Source of the DNA: UBA6176 sp032119375
Lineage (GTDB): Bacteria; Verrucomicrobiota; Verrucomicrobiia; Limisphaerales; UBA9464
Length of the DNA: 64,000 nt
Direction of reading: 5' to 3'
Assembly: GCA_964430505.1 (NCBI GenBank)
Contig: CAYSGH010000007.1
Location: forward strand, 30,529-94,528
Shown one piece after another: positions 26,727 through 35,055 of the stretch. The translations under genes and the position numbers were made by a program. The stretch's first letter is position 1. The number at the start of each line of letters is the position of its first letter. The notes below the pieces were generated by a model, which did no database searches, had not been told where the DNA came from, and worked only from the letters and a program-made list of their open reading frames with translations.

Positions 26727-27895
26727 GCGGCGCGACGGACATGGAAGTGGCCGTGGCCTGTGGCGGGACCGGGGGACACTTGTTTCCGGGGCTTGCGGTG
26801 GGGCGTGAGCTTCGCGCGCGAGGGGTGGGGGTCACGTTGCTGGTCTCCCCGAAGGAGGTGGACCGGGAGGCGGTCGCTGGCGTCACGGACCTTCGCGTGC
26901 GTGTTTTGCCTGCCGTGGGATTGCAGGGCAGGAACTACCTGGGCTTTGGATGGTCCGTGGTTCGTTCGATGGTGGCGGCGCGTCGGTTGTTCCGTGAGCG
27001 GCGCCCGTCCGTGGTGTTGGGCATGGGTGGGTTCACGTCCGTGCCACCCATCCTGGCGGGGCGTTGGATGGGATGCAGGACGGCGTTGCATGAGTCCAAT
27101 ACGGTACCTGGACGCGCAAACCGTTGGCTGGGGCGACGGGTGGACCTGGCGATGGTGGGCTTCGAGGAAGCCTCGGGGCGATGGGGTGCACGGAGCGTGG
27201 AGGTCACGGGCACGCCCGTCCGGGAATGCATCCGACCGCTGGACGCCACCTCGTGCCGTGTCGAACTGGGCTTGGACCCGGCGAAGCCCGTCCTCACGAT
27301 CATGGGCGGCAGCCAAGGCGCGACGGGCCTGAACCGTGCGATGGCGGCGGCCTTGCCCCAGATCGTGGCGCGATGGCCATTTCTCCAGTGCCTGCATTTG
27401 TGCGGACATCGCGACCTAGAGGCCATGCGTCGGGCACATGCGGAGGCCGGGATGCGGTCGGTCGTGGAACCGTTCTCCAGCCGGATGGAACGGGTGCTGG
27501 GAGCGACGACGGTCGCGGTGGCGCGTTCCGGGGCCTCGACGTTGGCGGAGTTTGCGGCGGCGGGCGTGCCGTCGGTGTTGGTTCCCTTTCCGGCGTCCGT
27601 GGACGACCACCAGCGGTTCAATGCGCGGGCGATGGAAGTGGCGGGGGCCGCGCGGGTCATGGAGCAGGCGGACATGGCTCCCGGGCGTGTCGTGGTGGCC
27701 TTGGCGTGTTTCCTGGACGACGAGCCCGCGCGGGCGCGATGTGCGCGGGCGGCCTTGGGGTTGCACCGGCCCGACGCGGCGCGGCGGATGGCGGATCGAT
27801 TGGTGGCCTTGGCCCGGGTGCGTGGCACGGACCGGGGCGGTCGGGATGCATCGGTGGGCCGGGCGGTCCCCGGGGTCACGGGGGTGGCGCCATGA
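26723..27895 (+). CDS. murG: UDP-GlcNAc:lipid I N-acetylglucosaminyltransferase
   Basis: 390 residues, a peripheral membrane GT-B glycosyltransferase that converts lipid I to lipid II. The N-terminal G-loop is CGGTGGHLFPGLAVGREL, followed by LQGRNYLGF, GMGGFTSVPPILAG, HESNTVPGRANRWLG, and the C-terminal GGSQGATGLNRAM and ARSGASTLAEFAAAGVPS (UDP-binding). All family blocks are present. Its ATG overlaps ftsW and its stop overlaps murB (ATGA both). murC, usually next, is not here. Confidence 0.96.
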   Translation: MSGATDMEVAVACGGTGGHLFPGLAVGRELRARGVGVTLLVSPKEVDREAVAGVTDLRVRVLPAVGLQGRNYLGFGWSVVRSMVAARRLFRERRPSVVLGMGGFTSVPPILAGRWMGCRTALHESNTVPGRANRWLGRRVDLAMVGFEEASGRWGARSVEVTGTPVRECIRPLDATSCRVELGLDPAKPVLTIMGGSQGATGLNRAMAAALPQIVARWPFLQCLHLCGHRDLEAMRRAHAEAGMRSVVEPFSSRMERVLGATTVAVARSGASTLAEFAAAGVPSVLVPFPASVDDHQRFNARAMEVAGAARVMEQADMAPGRVVVALACFLDDEPARARCARAALGLHRPDAARRMADRLVALARVRGTDRGGRDASVGRAVPGVTGVAP

Positions 27896-28884
27896 GCTTG
27901 TTGAGGTTGTCGGACGAGGGCGTGGACGAGGCTCTGGGCGCCGCCTTGGACCGGTCCGTTCGGATGGCGGACCTGCACCGCGACCTTTCGGACGTCTTGT
28001 CGGCTGGCTCGGTGCTGAGGCGGGACGAGCCGATGGCGCGTCGGACGACGCTGCGGGTGGGCGGGCCTGCGGACATGTACCTGGAACCGGCGACGGAAGC
28101 GGACCTCGGCGAGGCGCTGTCCTTGGCGAAGACGCATGGGGTGCCGGTTTTCGTGCTGGGACGAGGGTCGAACTTGTTGGTGCGGGACGGGGGATTGCGG
28201 GCGTTGGTGGTGTCGCTGGCGCAGCCGGGGTTTTCGCGGGTGGAGCGAGTGGACGGTGGGCTGCGGTGTGGGGCTGGGGCGTCGTTGCGTCAGGTGGCGC
28301 TGGCGGCGCGGGATGCGGGGATGACAGGGCTGGAGTTCTTGGAGGGGATTCCCGGGAGCGTGGGCGGCGGTCTGCGGATGAATGCGGGGGCGATGGGCGG
28401 CTGGATGTTCGACGTGGTGGTGACGATGCGGTTGATGGACTCGGAGGGCGTGATTCAGGAGGTGACGGGGACGGAGGCCGGGGCGGGCTATCGCGAGTGT
28501 CCGTTGCTGCGACGGCAGGTGGCGCTGGGGGCGGTGCTACGCGGGAACCCGGCGACGCGGGCGGAGATCGAGGCGCGGCTGGCCGAGAGCAACCGGAAGC
28601 GGTGGACGAGCCAGCCGAAGCAACCCAGCGCCGGGTGCACGTTCAAGAACCCGCGGGCGGAGCTTCCGGCTGGCCGGTTGATTGACGAGCTGGGCTTGAA
28701 GGGGTTGAGGGTGGGGGACGCGATGGTGTCGGACGTGCACGGAAACTTCTTTGTGAACCTGGGCGGGGCGACGGCTGCGGACGTGCTGGAGTTGGTGCGC
28801 CGGGTGCGGGAGGCGGCGTTGCGCGAGCGGGGGGTGAACCTGGAGACGGAGGTCGAGATCGTGGGTGAGGAGGCCACGCCCTGA
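27892..28884 (+). CDS. murB: UDP-N-acetylenolpyruvoylglucosamine reductase
   Basis: 330 residues, the FAD enzyme that reduces UDP-GlcNAc-enolpyruvate to UDP-MurNAc with NADPH. It begins with about 35 residues before the FAD domain (TTLRVGGPADMYLEP). Motifs: VLGRGSNLLVRDGG, GIPGSVGGGLRMNAGAMG, the catalytic SAGCTFKNP and the C-terminal SDVHGNFFVNLGGATAAD. The proton-donor position is Cys249 rather than the Ser of E. coli MurB, a replacement seen in some other MurB proteins. The start overlaps murG by ATGA and the stop overlaps ddl by one base (TGATG). Confidence 0.96.
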   Translation: MSLLRLSDEGVDEALGAALDRSVRMADLHRDLSDVLSAGSVLRRDEPMARRTTLRVGGPADMYLEPATEADLGEALSLAKTHGVPVFVLGRGSNLLVRDGGLRALVVSLAQPGFSRVERVDGGLRCGAGASLRQVALAARDAGMTGLEFLEGIPGSVGGGLRMNAGAMGGWMFDVVVTMRLMDSEGVIQEVTGTEAGAGYRECPLLRRQVALGAVLRGNPATRAEIEARLAESNRKRWTSQPKQPSAGCTFKNPRAELPAGRLIDELGLKGLRVGDAMVSDVHGNFFVNLGGATAADVLELVRRVREAALRERGVNLETEVEIVGEEATP

Positions 28885-29792
28885 TGAGCGCCACGGAACG
28901 GGTCGCGGTGCTGCGGGGCGGGCCGTCGGCGGAACGGGAGGTGTCGTTGCGTTCCGGGGCGGCGGTGGCGCGGGCGTTGGCGGCGTTGGGGCATGAGGTC
29001 TTCGAGGTGGATCCGGAGCCAGGCCGGCTGCGGGTGCCGCCGCGGACGACGGTGGCGTTCCTGGCATTGCACGGGACCTACGGGGAGGACGGTCAGGTGC
29101 AGTCGGAGCTGGAGGCGCTGGGGATTCCGTACACGGGTTGCGGGGTGGAGGCGTCGCGGCGGGCGTTTGACAAGGTGTTGACGCGGGAGGCGTGCCGGGA
29201 GGCTGGGGTTCCAGTGGCTCGCGGGCACGTGTTTGAGGAGCCCACGGCGGCGTGGCCACCGGGATGGCGGCCGCCGGTGGTGCTCAAGCCGGCGAGGCAG
29301 GGGAGCAGCGTGGGATTGCAGTTCGTGGAAGGGGCGGATGGGTTGGCAGACGCGTTGCGGGAGTCTTTCCGGCACGGGTCGGAGGTCCTGATGGAAGAGC
29401 GAATTGTGGGCCGGGAGACGACGGTGGGCATCCTGGATGGGGTGGCCTTGCCGGTGGTGGAAGTCCGGCCGCGGTCTGGGGCGTATGACTACCGGAACAA
29501 GTACACGCCGGGCGCGACCGAGTATTTTTGTCCGGCAGTCCTCGGTCCCGAGGTGACGGGCGCGGTGCAGGGGGCGGCTCTGGGTGCATTCCATGCGATT
29601 GGCGGGAGGGATTATGCGCGGGTGGACGTGATGGTGACGGGGGATGGGCGGCCGGTGGTGCTGGAGGTGAACACGTTGCCTGGGATGACGGAGACGAGCC
29701 TGATGCCGAAGGCAGCGGCGGCGGCAGGGCTGGATTTCGGGGCATTGTGCCTGCGCCTGGTGACGATGGCGCTGGAGAGGAGGCGTGCATGA
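28884..29792 (+). CDS. ddl: D-alanine--D-alanine ligase
   Basis: 302 residues, standard for Ddl, the ATP-grasp enzyme that makes the D-Ala-D-Ala dipeptide used by MurF. Motifs: VLRGGPSAEREVSL, LHGTYGEDGQVQ, IPYTGCGVEASRRAFDK, KPARQGSSVGLQFV, and the C-terminal magnesium-binding VVLEVNTLPGMTETSLMPKAA. All substrate-binding residues I can judge are there. Starts on the murB stop (TGATG) and overlaps ftsQ by ATGA. Confidence 0.97.
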   Translation: MSATERVAVLRGGPSAEREVSLRSGAAVARALAALGHEVFEVDPEPGRLRVPPRTTVAFLALHGTYGEDGQVQSELEALGIPYTGCGVEASRRAFDKVLTREACREAGVPVARGHVFEEPTAAWPPGWRPPVVLKPARQGSSVGLQFVEGADGLADALRESFRHGSEVLMEERIVGRETTVGILDGVALPVVEVRPRSGAYDYRNKYTPGATEYFCPAVLGPEVTGAVQGAALGAFHAIGGRDYARVDVMVTGDGRPVVLEVNTLPGMTETSLMPKAAAAAGLDFGALCLRLVTMALERRRA

Positions 29793-30757
29793 GGAAGGGT
29801 TGGCCTTGGGCTCGGAGGAACCGGCGGAACGCAAGGCGGGTGGAGCTGGACGTTCGCCTGCGGAGTGGGGCCGCTTTGGGAGGTGCGGCGGGTGTGCTGG
29901 GGCGAGGCGTGGTGGGGTTGGCTGTGGCGTCATTGATGGCTGGGGCGTGCGTGGCGGGGTATTGGGTGGCTCGGGACCGGTGGTTGCATCGCACGGAGGC
30001 GCTGGCGCTCCGGCAATTGACGGTGACGACGGACGGGGCCTTGTCGCGCGAGGACATCCTTGCGCAGGCGCGTGTGCGGGAGGGGATGAACACGTTTGCC
30101 GTCGATCTTCCGACGTTGCGGGACCAGTTGATGCGGCATCCGCGGCTGGCATCGGCGGAGGTGCACCGGCAGTGGCCGGGGACGCTGCGCATCCAGGTGC
30201 AGGAGCGGTTTCCCGTGGCGCGGGCGCGCGTGCTGGACAAGCAGGGGATCGACTTTGCCTACCTGCTGGATGAGTCGGGCCACGTGATGTTGCCGTTTGA
30301 GCGCGGGCGGGCGCCGGCGGAGGTGATCGAGGCGGAGTCGGCCTTGCCTCAGTTGTTGGGGGCCGAAGGGGCGTTCGTGGTGGGGCAGGTGACGACGCAT
30401 GCCGGGGTGTTGGCTGCCCTGCGGTTGCTCGCGGAATACGACGGGTCCGAGATGGCGACGCTGTCGGACATCGTGAGCGTGGATGTGAGCCGGGCCGGGG
30501 AGGTGGAGGTGCTCACGTGGCTGGGGAGCCGCGTGACATTTGGGATGCCGGAACCCGGGCGCGGTTTTGAGCGGCCATTGCGGCTCTGGAAGGCGGTGCA
30601 CATGGATTCCGCGAGCCGCGGCCGCCTCATTGGGTCGCTGGACTTGTCCGTCACGAACCATGTTCCGTTGCGGTGGATGGACGCACCCGCCGAACCGGCC
30701 AAGGTGGTGCCGCGTCCCTCGAAGCCCGCCCGGAAGCCCGCCCGTCGCCATGGCTGA
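29789..30757 (+). CDS. ftsQ: FtsQ-type divisome protein
   Basis: 322 residues. Basic N-terminus (about 1-30), one membrane segment (about 37-60), then a periplasmic POTRA domain at about 72-145 (LTVTTDGALSREDIL ... MRHPRLASAEVHRQWPGTLRIQVQERFPVA) and the FtsQ beta-domain. The C-terminus is a Lys/Pro/Arg-rich tail. FtsQ links early and late divisome proteins and binds FtsB/FtsL. Position between ddl and ftsA is canonical. The stop lies inside ftsA (8-base overlap). Confidence 0.92.
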   Translation: MRKGWPWARRNRRNARRVELDVRLRSGAALGGAAGVLGRGVVGLAVASLMAGACVAGYWVARDRWLHRTEALALRQLTVTTDGALSREDILAQARVREGMNTFAVDLPTLRDQLMRHPRLASAEVHRQWPGTLRIQVQERFPVARARVLDKQGIDFAYLLDESGHVMLPFERGRAPAEVIEAESALPQLLGAEGAFVVGQVTTHAGVLAALRLLAEYDGSEMATLSDIVSVDVSRAGEVEVLTWLGSRVTFGMPEPGRGFERPLRLWKAVHMDSASRGRLIGSLDLSVTNHVPLRWMDAPAEPAKVVPRPSKPARKPARRHG

Positions 30758-31952
30758 ACGAGGATCCATCGTGGTGGGCCTCGAAGTGGGCACCAGCAAG
30801 GTGTGCGCGGCCGTGGGCGAGGTGTCGCCGGTGGGCGTGTTCAGCTTGTTGGGCCTTGGCCAGGCGCGCTCCCGCGGTGTTCGGAAAGGCGAGATCACCG
30901 ATGCGCAAAAGGCGGTCGAGGACGTCCGCAACGCGATCGCCGAGGCGGAGCAGATGGCGGACGTTGAAATCCGGTCGGCCTATCTCGGCGTGAGCGGCGC
31001 CCATGTGAACGGCCAGACTCGGCAAGGGCTGCACCCGATCGTCTCGGAGGGGCGCCAGATCACGGCGGACGACGTCCAGGACGCGGTGGAGAACGCTCGT
31101 GCGCGGGACTTGCCACACGAGCACGTGGTGATCCACACGATCCGGCAGGATTTCTCCGTGGACGACCATGACGGCGTGGCGAACCCGGAGGGGATGGTGG
31201 GTTCGCAGTTGATCGCGCACGTGCACGTGGTGCACGGGCAACGCAACCGCATCGAGACGGGGGTTCGGGCGGTGCAGTCCTTGCAGTTGTCGGTGGAGAA
31301 CGTGGCCTTCAACGGCTTGGCAAGCGCGTTGGCCGTGCTGACGACGCAGCAAAAGGAGATGGGCGTGCTGGTGGTGGACCTGGGCGCCGGGGTGACGGAA
31401 TACGCGATGTACGGGGACGCCCTGCTGCGCGAATGCGGGGCCTTTGCGGTCGGGGGCGACCACGTGACGAACGACATTGCGATCGGGTTGAAGATCCCGC
31501 TGGGGCGGGCGGAGGACCTGAAGGTTTCGCATGGGTCCGCCCAACCCGTGGCGCGGGGGGAGGTTGGGGAGACGCTGGCCTTGCCGGCCGAGCCAGGGTT
31601 GCCCGATCGCGTGATCAACCTCGCTCAGCTCCGGGTCATCCAGTCGGCGCGCGTAGAGGAGACTCTGGAGTTGGTGGCACGCGCGGTGGGGCCGTCGCTG
31701 GACTTGTGCCGGGCGGGGGTGGTGTTGTGCGGCGGCGGAGCCCGGATGCATGGGATCGAGGCAGCCGCCCAACGGGTTTTCCGGCTGCCCGTCGCGGTGG
31801 GCCGCGTGCAGGGCGTGTCCGGCCCGGTGGACTTGCTGGGGCATCCCGAGTTTGCGACGGCGATTGGCCTCGCCCGGTTTGGCGCGATGCGACGGCCGCC
31901 CCCGCCGCCGCGGTCGGGCATCCTGCGGTTGCTGGGCCCGTGGTTTCGCTGA
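30750..31952 (+). CDS. ftsA: Actin-like cell division protein FtsA
   Basis: 400 residues, actin fold, membrane anchor of the Z ring. Motifs: phosphate-1 loop VVGLEVGTSKVCAAVGE, the 1C region YLGVSGAHVNGQTRQG, phosphate-2 VVDLGAGVTEYAMYGD, and adenosine motif VLCGGGARMHGIEA. The C-terminal RSGILRLLGPWFR is an amphipathic helix of the kind that attaches FtsA to the membrane. Compared with ftsZ in this cluster, it looks conventional. It overlaps ftsQ by eight bases and is followed by 39 bases with a strong ribosome binding site for ftsZ. Confidence 0.95.
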   Translation: MAERGSIVVGLEVGTSKVCAAVGEVSPVGVFSLLGLGQARSRGVRKGEITDAQKAVEDVRNAIAEAEQMADVEIRSAYLGVSGAHVNGQTRQGLHPIVSEGRQITADDVQDAVENARARDLPHEHVVIHTIRQDFSVDDHDGVANPEGMVGSQLIAHVHVVHGQRNRIETGVRAVQSLQLSVENVAFNGLASALAVLTTQQKEMGVLVVDLGAGVTEYAMYGDALLRECGAFAVGGDHVTNDIAIGLKIPLGRAEDLKVSHGSAQPVARGEVGETLALPAEPGLPDRVINLAQLRVIQSARVEETLELVARAVGPSLDLCRAGVVLCGGGARMHGIEAAAQRVFRLPVAVGRVQGVSGPVDLLGHPEFATAIGLARFGAMRRPPPPPRSGILRLLGPWFR

Positions 31953-31980
31953 GGAACGTTGCTGGGCGGTTGTTGTTCGA

Positions 31981-31987
31981 GAGGAGG
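31981..31987 (+). promoter_or_regulatory. Ribosome binding site of ftsZ
   Basis: GAGGAGG with four bases before the ATG at 31992. It fixes the ftsZ start, since an in-frame ATG-like start further upstream at 31959 has no such signal. Confidence 0.8.
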
Positions 31988-31991
31988 TTTC

Positions 31992-33362
31992 ATGAGCGCG
32001 AAATCCGAGATGAATGCCGGCCCGCAAGGGAGCGCGGGGGGTGAAGCCGCGTCGTCCGCAAGGGTCATGCCCGCCGTCGGCCCCATGCCGAAGCAGGACA
32101 TCCGGGTGGTGGCGGTGGGGCGTGCCGGGATTCATGCGGTGGAGTTGCTGTGCGGTCCCGGTGCGCTGCCCGGGGTGGACGTGGTGGCGTGCCACACGGA
32201 TGCGTCGGACCTTGCACGGTCATCGGCCCCGTACAAGGTGGCCATGAAGCCAGCGGGCTCGCGCGGGCTGGGTGCAGGCGGCGACCCGTTGCTCGGGCAG
32301 GCGGCGGCGGAAGGGAGCAAGGAATCGCTGGCGGCGCTGATGACGGGCGCGCGGGTGGTGTTCGTGCTGACGGGGCTTGGCGCCGGGACGGGCACGGGCG
32401 GGGCGCATGTGGTGGCCCGGTGCGCGCGGGATTCGGGTGCCCTGGTGCTCGGGGTGGCCACGATGCCCTTCGACATCGAGGGGCGTCTGCGTGGCGGTCA
32501 CGCTCGGCGCGGCCTGGAGCTGCTCAAGGCGGCGGCGGATGCCGTGGTGACGGTTCGCAACCAACATGTCCTGGAGACGCTGGACGACCGTGCGACCGCC
32601 GGGGAGGTCTTTGATGCCGCCAACAGGTTGTTGGTGGATGGGGTGCGGGGGCTTTGGGGCTTGCTGACGCGGCCGGGGTTGATCCGACTGGACTTCGCGA
32701 GCCTCGAGCGCCTGCTGCGCGGCCGCCATTCGGAGAGCGTTTTTGCAACGGCCGAAGGGACGGGCGAGCGCCGCGCGACGGATGCGGCCGAGCGCCTGCT
32801 GGCCCATCCGTTCGTTGCGCGTGACTCGATCCTTGGGTCTGCCGACGCCGTGGTGCTGTCGGCGGTGACGGGGCCTGACGTGCCGTTTGGGGACATTGAA
32901 AGGGCCTTTGCCTTGGTTCAGCGGCACTGCGAGCAGGCGCAGGTCGTGGTGGGCACGAGCGTTGATCCGACGATGACCGGGCGGCTGTCGCTGACCCTGG
33001 TGGCGTCCGTGGGGGGATCGGCTCCGTTGCCCGAGGTGGCGGACCCCGCTCCCTCGACGGCCAGCGCCGCGTCACAGCGGGACACCGGCATTGGTCACGA
33101 GGTGACCGGTTCGGCATCCCCGCCCATCCGTGCCAGCGGACCGTTGGTGCCCCCGGCGCCCGTGCTGACGATGGAGCAACGACAGAAGGCGTTGGAACGC
33201 TCTGGCAAGGGTGTGACGCGTCGGCGAAAGGCCGCGGTGCAGTCGATCTTTGACTTCGAGGTTGTAAGCCGGGGCCGGTTCGAGAAGACGGAGGCCACGA
33301 TCTTGGACGGGCAAGACTACGATGTGCCCACGTTCATGCGGCGTCGGATCAGCCTGAACTGA
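31992..33362 (+). CDS. ftsZ: Divergent FtsZ with altered catalytic loop
   Basis: 456 residues, tubulin-like GTPase forming the division ring. The core spans about 36-342, then a 95-residue linker and a conserved C-terminal peptide YDVPTFMRRR, which normally binds FtsA. The fold is clear (RGLGAGGDPLLGQAAAE, DIEGRLRGGHARRGLELL, GVRGLWGLLTRPGLI). Several near-invariant sites are changed. The GVGGAGGNAV loop is AVGRAGIHAV (41-50), NTDA is HTDA (68-71), and the tubulin signature GGGTGTG is GAGTGTG (130-136). The T7 loop NLDFAD reads RLDFAS (232-237), keeping the first Asp but replacing the second by Ser. In E. coli both T7 aspartates are needed for GTP hydrolysis. Assembly may therefore be slow or need a partner. 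A separate canonical FtsZ elsewhere cannot be excluded. Confidence 0.9.
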   Translation: MSAKSEMNAGPQGSAGGEAASSARVMPAVGPMPKQDIRVVAVGRAGIHAVELLCGPGALPGVDVVACHTDASDLARSSAPYKVAMKPAGSRGLGAGGDPLLGQAAAEGSKESLAALMTGARVVFVLTGLGAGTGTGGAHVVARCARDSGALVLGVATMPFDIEGRLRGGHARRGLELLKAAADAVVTVRNQHVLETLDDRATAGEVFDAANRLLVDGVRGLWGLLTRPGLIRLDFASLERLLRGRHSESVFATAEGTGERRATDAAERLLAHPFVARDSILGSADAVVLSAVTGPDVPFGDIERAFALVQRHCEQAQVVVGTSVDPTMTGRLSLTLVASVGGSAPLPEVADPAPSTASAASQRDTGIGHEVTGSASPPIRASGPLVPPAPVLTMEQRQKALERSGKGVTRRRKAAVQSIFDFEVVSRGRFEKTEATILDGQDYDVPTFMRRRISLN

Positions 33363-33414
33363 GATGTGGCGATACGGCCGCCTTGGGAGGGGCGGCAAGG
33401 AGCTGGGGCCAAGG

Positions 33415-34620
33415 ATGCAGAGCGTGGGACCTGACTCGGGGATGGAGCCTTGTGGTGGTTGCGGGGAGGTGGCCAGGACGTTCCTAGGATTGGGCGTGCG
33501 TTCGTTTGGCGGGCCCAGCGCGCACGTGGGTTACTTCCGGGAGGAATGCGTGGTGCGGCGCGGTTGGTTGGATGATCGCGGCTATGCCTCGTGGGTGGCG
33601 CTGTGTCAGTTCTTGCCTGGACCCGCGAGCACGCAACTGGCGTTTTGCCTCGGCTGGCTTCGGGCGGGATGGGTCGGGGGATGGGTGGCGTTCCTTGCAT
33701 TCACGCTCCCCTCGGCGGTCCTCATGACGGCGTTGGCATGGGGGCTGCCTCGGTGGAACGGGCCGTGGGCTGACGCGACGCTGCACGGGCTGAAGGTGGC
33801 GGCGTGGGCGGTGGTGGCACAGGCGGTGGCGGGAATCGGGCTGCGGTTGCGATGCGCCCCGGCGGAGGGGGGCATTGCCCTGGCGACCGGCGTGGCGGCG
33901 CTGGCATGGCCAAGCGGTTCGCTGCAGCCCGTTTGGGTCATGTTGGGGGCGATGCTGGGTGTTGTGCTGTCCAGGCGGGATGCAGCGGTTGGGAGTGGAA
34001 GCGTCGGGCTTCGGCTTCGGTCGTGGGGTGCGGCTGGGTGCATGGTGATGTGGGTCGCCTTGCTGGCATGGGCCATGTGGCCCGGCCGCGACGGGTTGGC
34101 TGGGGTCGGGGCGGCGTTGTATCGAGCCGGGGCCATGGTGTTCGGGGGAGGGCATGTGGTCCTGCCCTTCCTCGAGGAAACGATCGTGGGGCCGGGTTGG
34201 ATGACGCGCGGCGACTTTCTCGCGGGCTACGGCGCGGCCCAGGCGATGCCGGGGCCGATGTTCACGCTCGGCTCATTCTTGGGGATGCATGTGGGGGGAT
34301 GGTCCGGTGCGTTGGTGGGCACGGCTGCCTTGTTCCTGCCCGGGCTCCTCCTGGTGTCGGCCGTGGCACCGTCGTGGGCGTTATTGGGACAGAGGCGGTG
34401 GGCGGCACGCGCCGTTTCGGGCGCAGGGGCGGCGGTGCTGGGCCTGTTGGCGGCGGCTTGGCTGGGGCCGGTGCGGGAGGGGGCCATCCAGGGGTGGATG
34501 GACGTCGGGCTTGGGGCGATGGCATGGGGTGCGTTGGCCAGCGGAAGGGTCCCGGTGCTGGGAATGGTTGGGGGATGCATCGCCGGTGCCATGGGCATGG
34601 GTTGGATCGCCTCACGCTGA
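33415..34620 (+). CDS. Chromate transporter (ChrA/CHR) family protein
   Basis: 401 residues with about ten membrane segments and the two homologous CHR halves fused, as in long-chain ChrA. The first half has VRSFGGPSAHVGYFREE and QFLPGPASTQLAFCLG. The second half has MVFGGGHVVLPFLEE and AQAMPGPMFTLGSFLG. These are the FGGP and FGGGH..P signatures of the family, which exports chromate or other oxyanions at the cytoplasmic membrane. The start is uncertain: ATG at 33364, 33415 or 33442 all fit, with AAGGAG at 33397. It follows ftsZ closely but is probably unrelated to division. Confidence 0.88.
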   Translation: MQSVGPDSGMEPCGGCGEVARTFLGLGVRSFGGPSAHVGYFREECVVRRGWLDDRGYASWVALCQFLPGPASTQLAFCLGWLRAGWVGGWVAFLAFTLPSAVLMTALAWGLPRWNGPWADATLHGLKVAAWAVVAQAVAGIGLRLRCAPAEGGIALATGVAALAWPSGSLQPVWVMLGAMLGVVLSRRDAAVGSGSVGLRLRSWGAAGCMVMWVALLAWAMWPGRDGLAGVGAALYRAGAMVFGGGHVVLPFLEETIVGPGWMTRGDFLAGYGAAQAMPGPMFTLGSFLGMHVGGWSGALVGTAALFLPGLLLVSAVAPSWALLGQRRWAARAVSGAGAAVLGLLAAAWLGPVREGAIQGWMDVGLGAMAWGALASGRVPVLGMVGGCIAGAMGMGWIASR

Positions 34621-35055
34621 GGCGCATGCGGCGCGCCCATCGTGCCGGAAAGATCCCGTCGCAACAGGGGTTCCTGAGTTGGACGCGGGTTTCCCGGGAG
34701 TTGGATGGAACCTGGAATCCTTCCAGAAGCCGCACTCGGAGTTGCAGAAAGGGGACGGGTGGTCGCATGGGCCCTGGATCCAAGGCCCTGGTTCGCGAGA
34801 ACGGTCCGAAGCATGGATGGAGCCAGGAGTCTTGAATGGGCTCCACGAACTGGAAATTGCCCGAGCGGCAGCATCGGCCCGGGATCCCGAAATGGGCGGC
34901 ATGGAATGTCGGCCCAGGAAGCAATGCGACGAACGACCCTCGCAAAGCCATCCAAGCCGGAACCGCCCATCCGGTTGGGTGAGGGGCGAGGCTGGATGCA
35001 GAACGAGCCGCTGTGGCCTGCTGGACACCGTCCTTCTCGGCCTCGCCGGCTCGAA
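34621..35055. other. Non-coding gap between convergent genes
   Basis: About 435 bases between the 3' ends of the chromate-transporter gene and dprA. Short open frames show no domain and no local codon bias. Only weak inverted repeats are seen (for example GGAGCC/GGCTCC near 34821-34846). No convincing terminator or RNA gene. Confidence 0.45.

Noticed and set aside
32373..32399. Possibility that ftsZ is a decayed pseudogene
   Set aside because: The frame is full length with a strong ribosome site, a normal linker and the conserved C-terminal peptide, so it is treated as functional but divergent.
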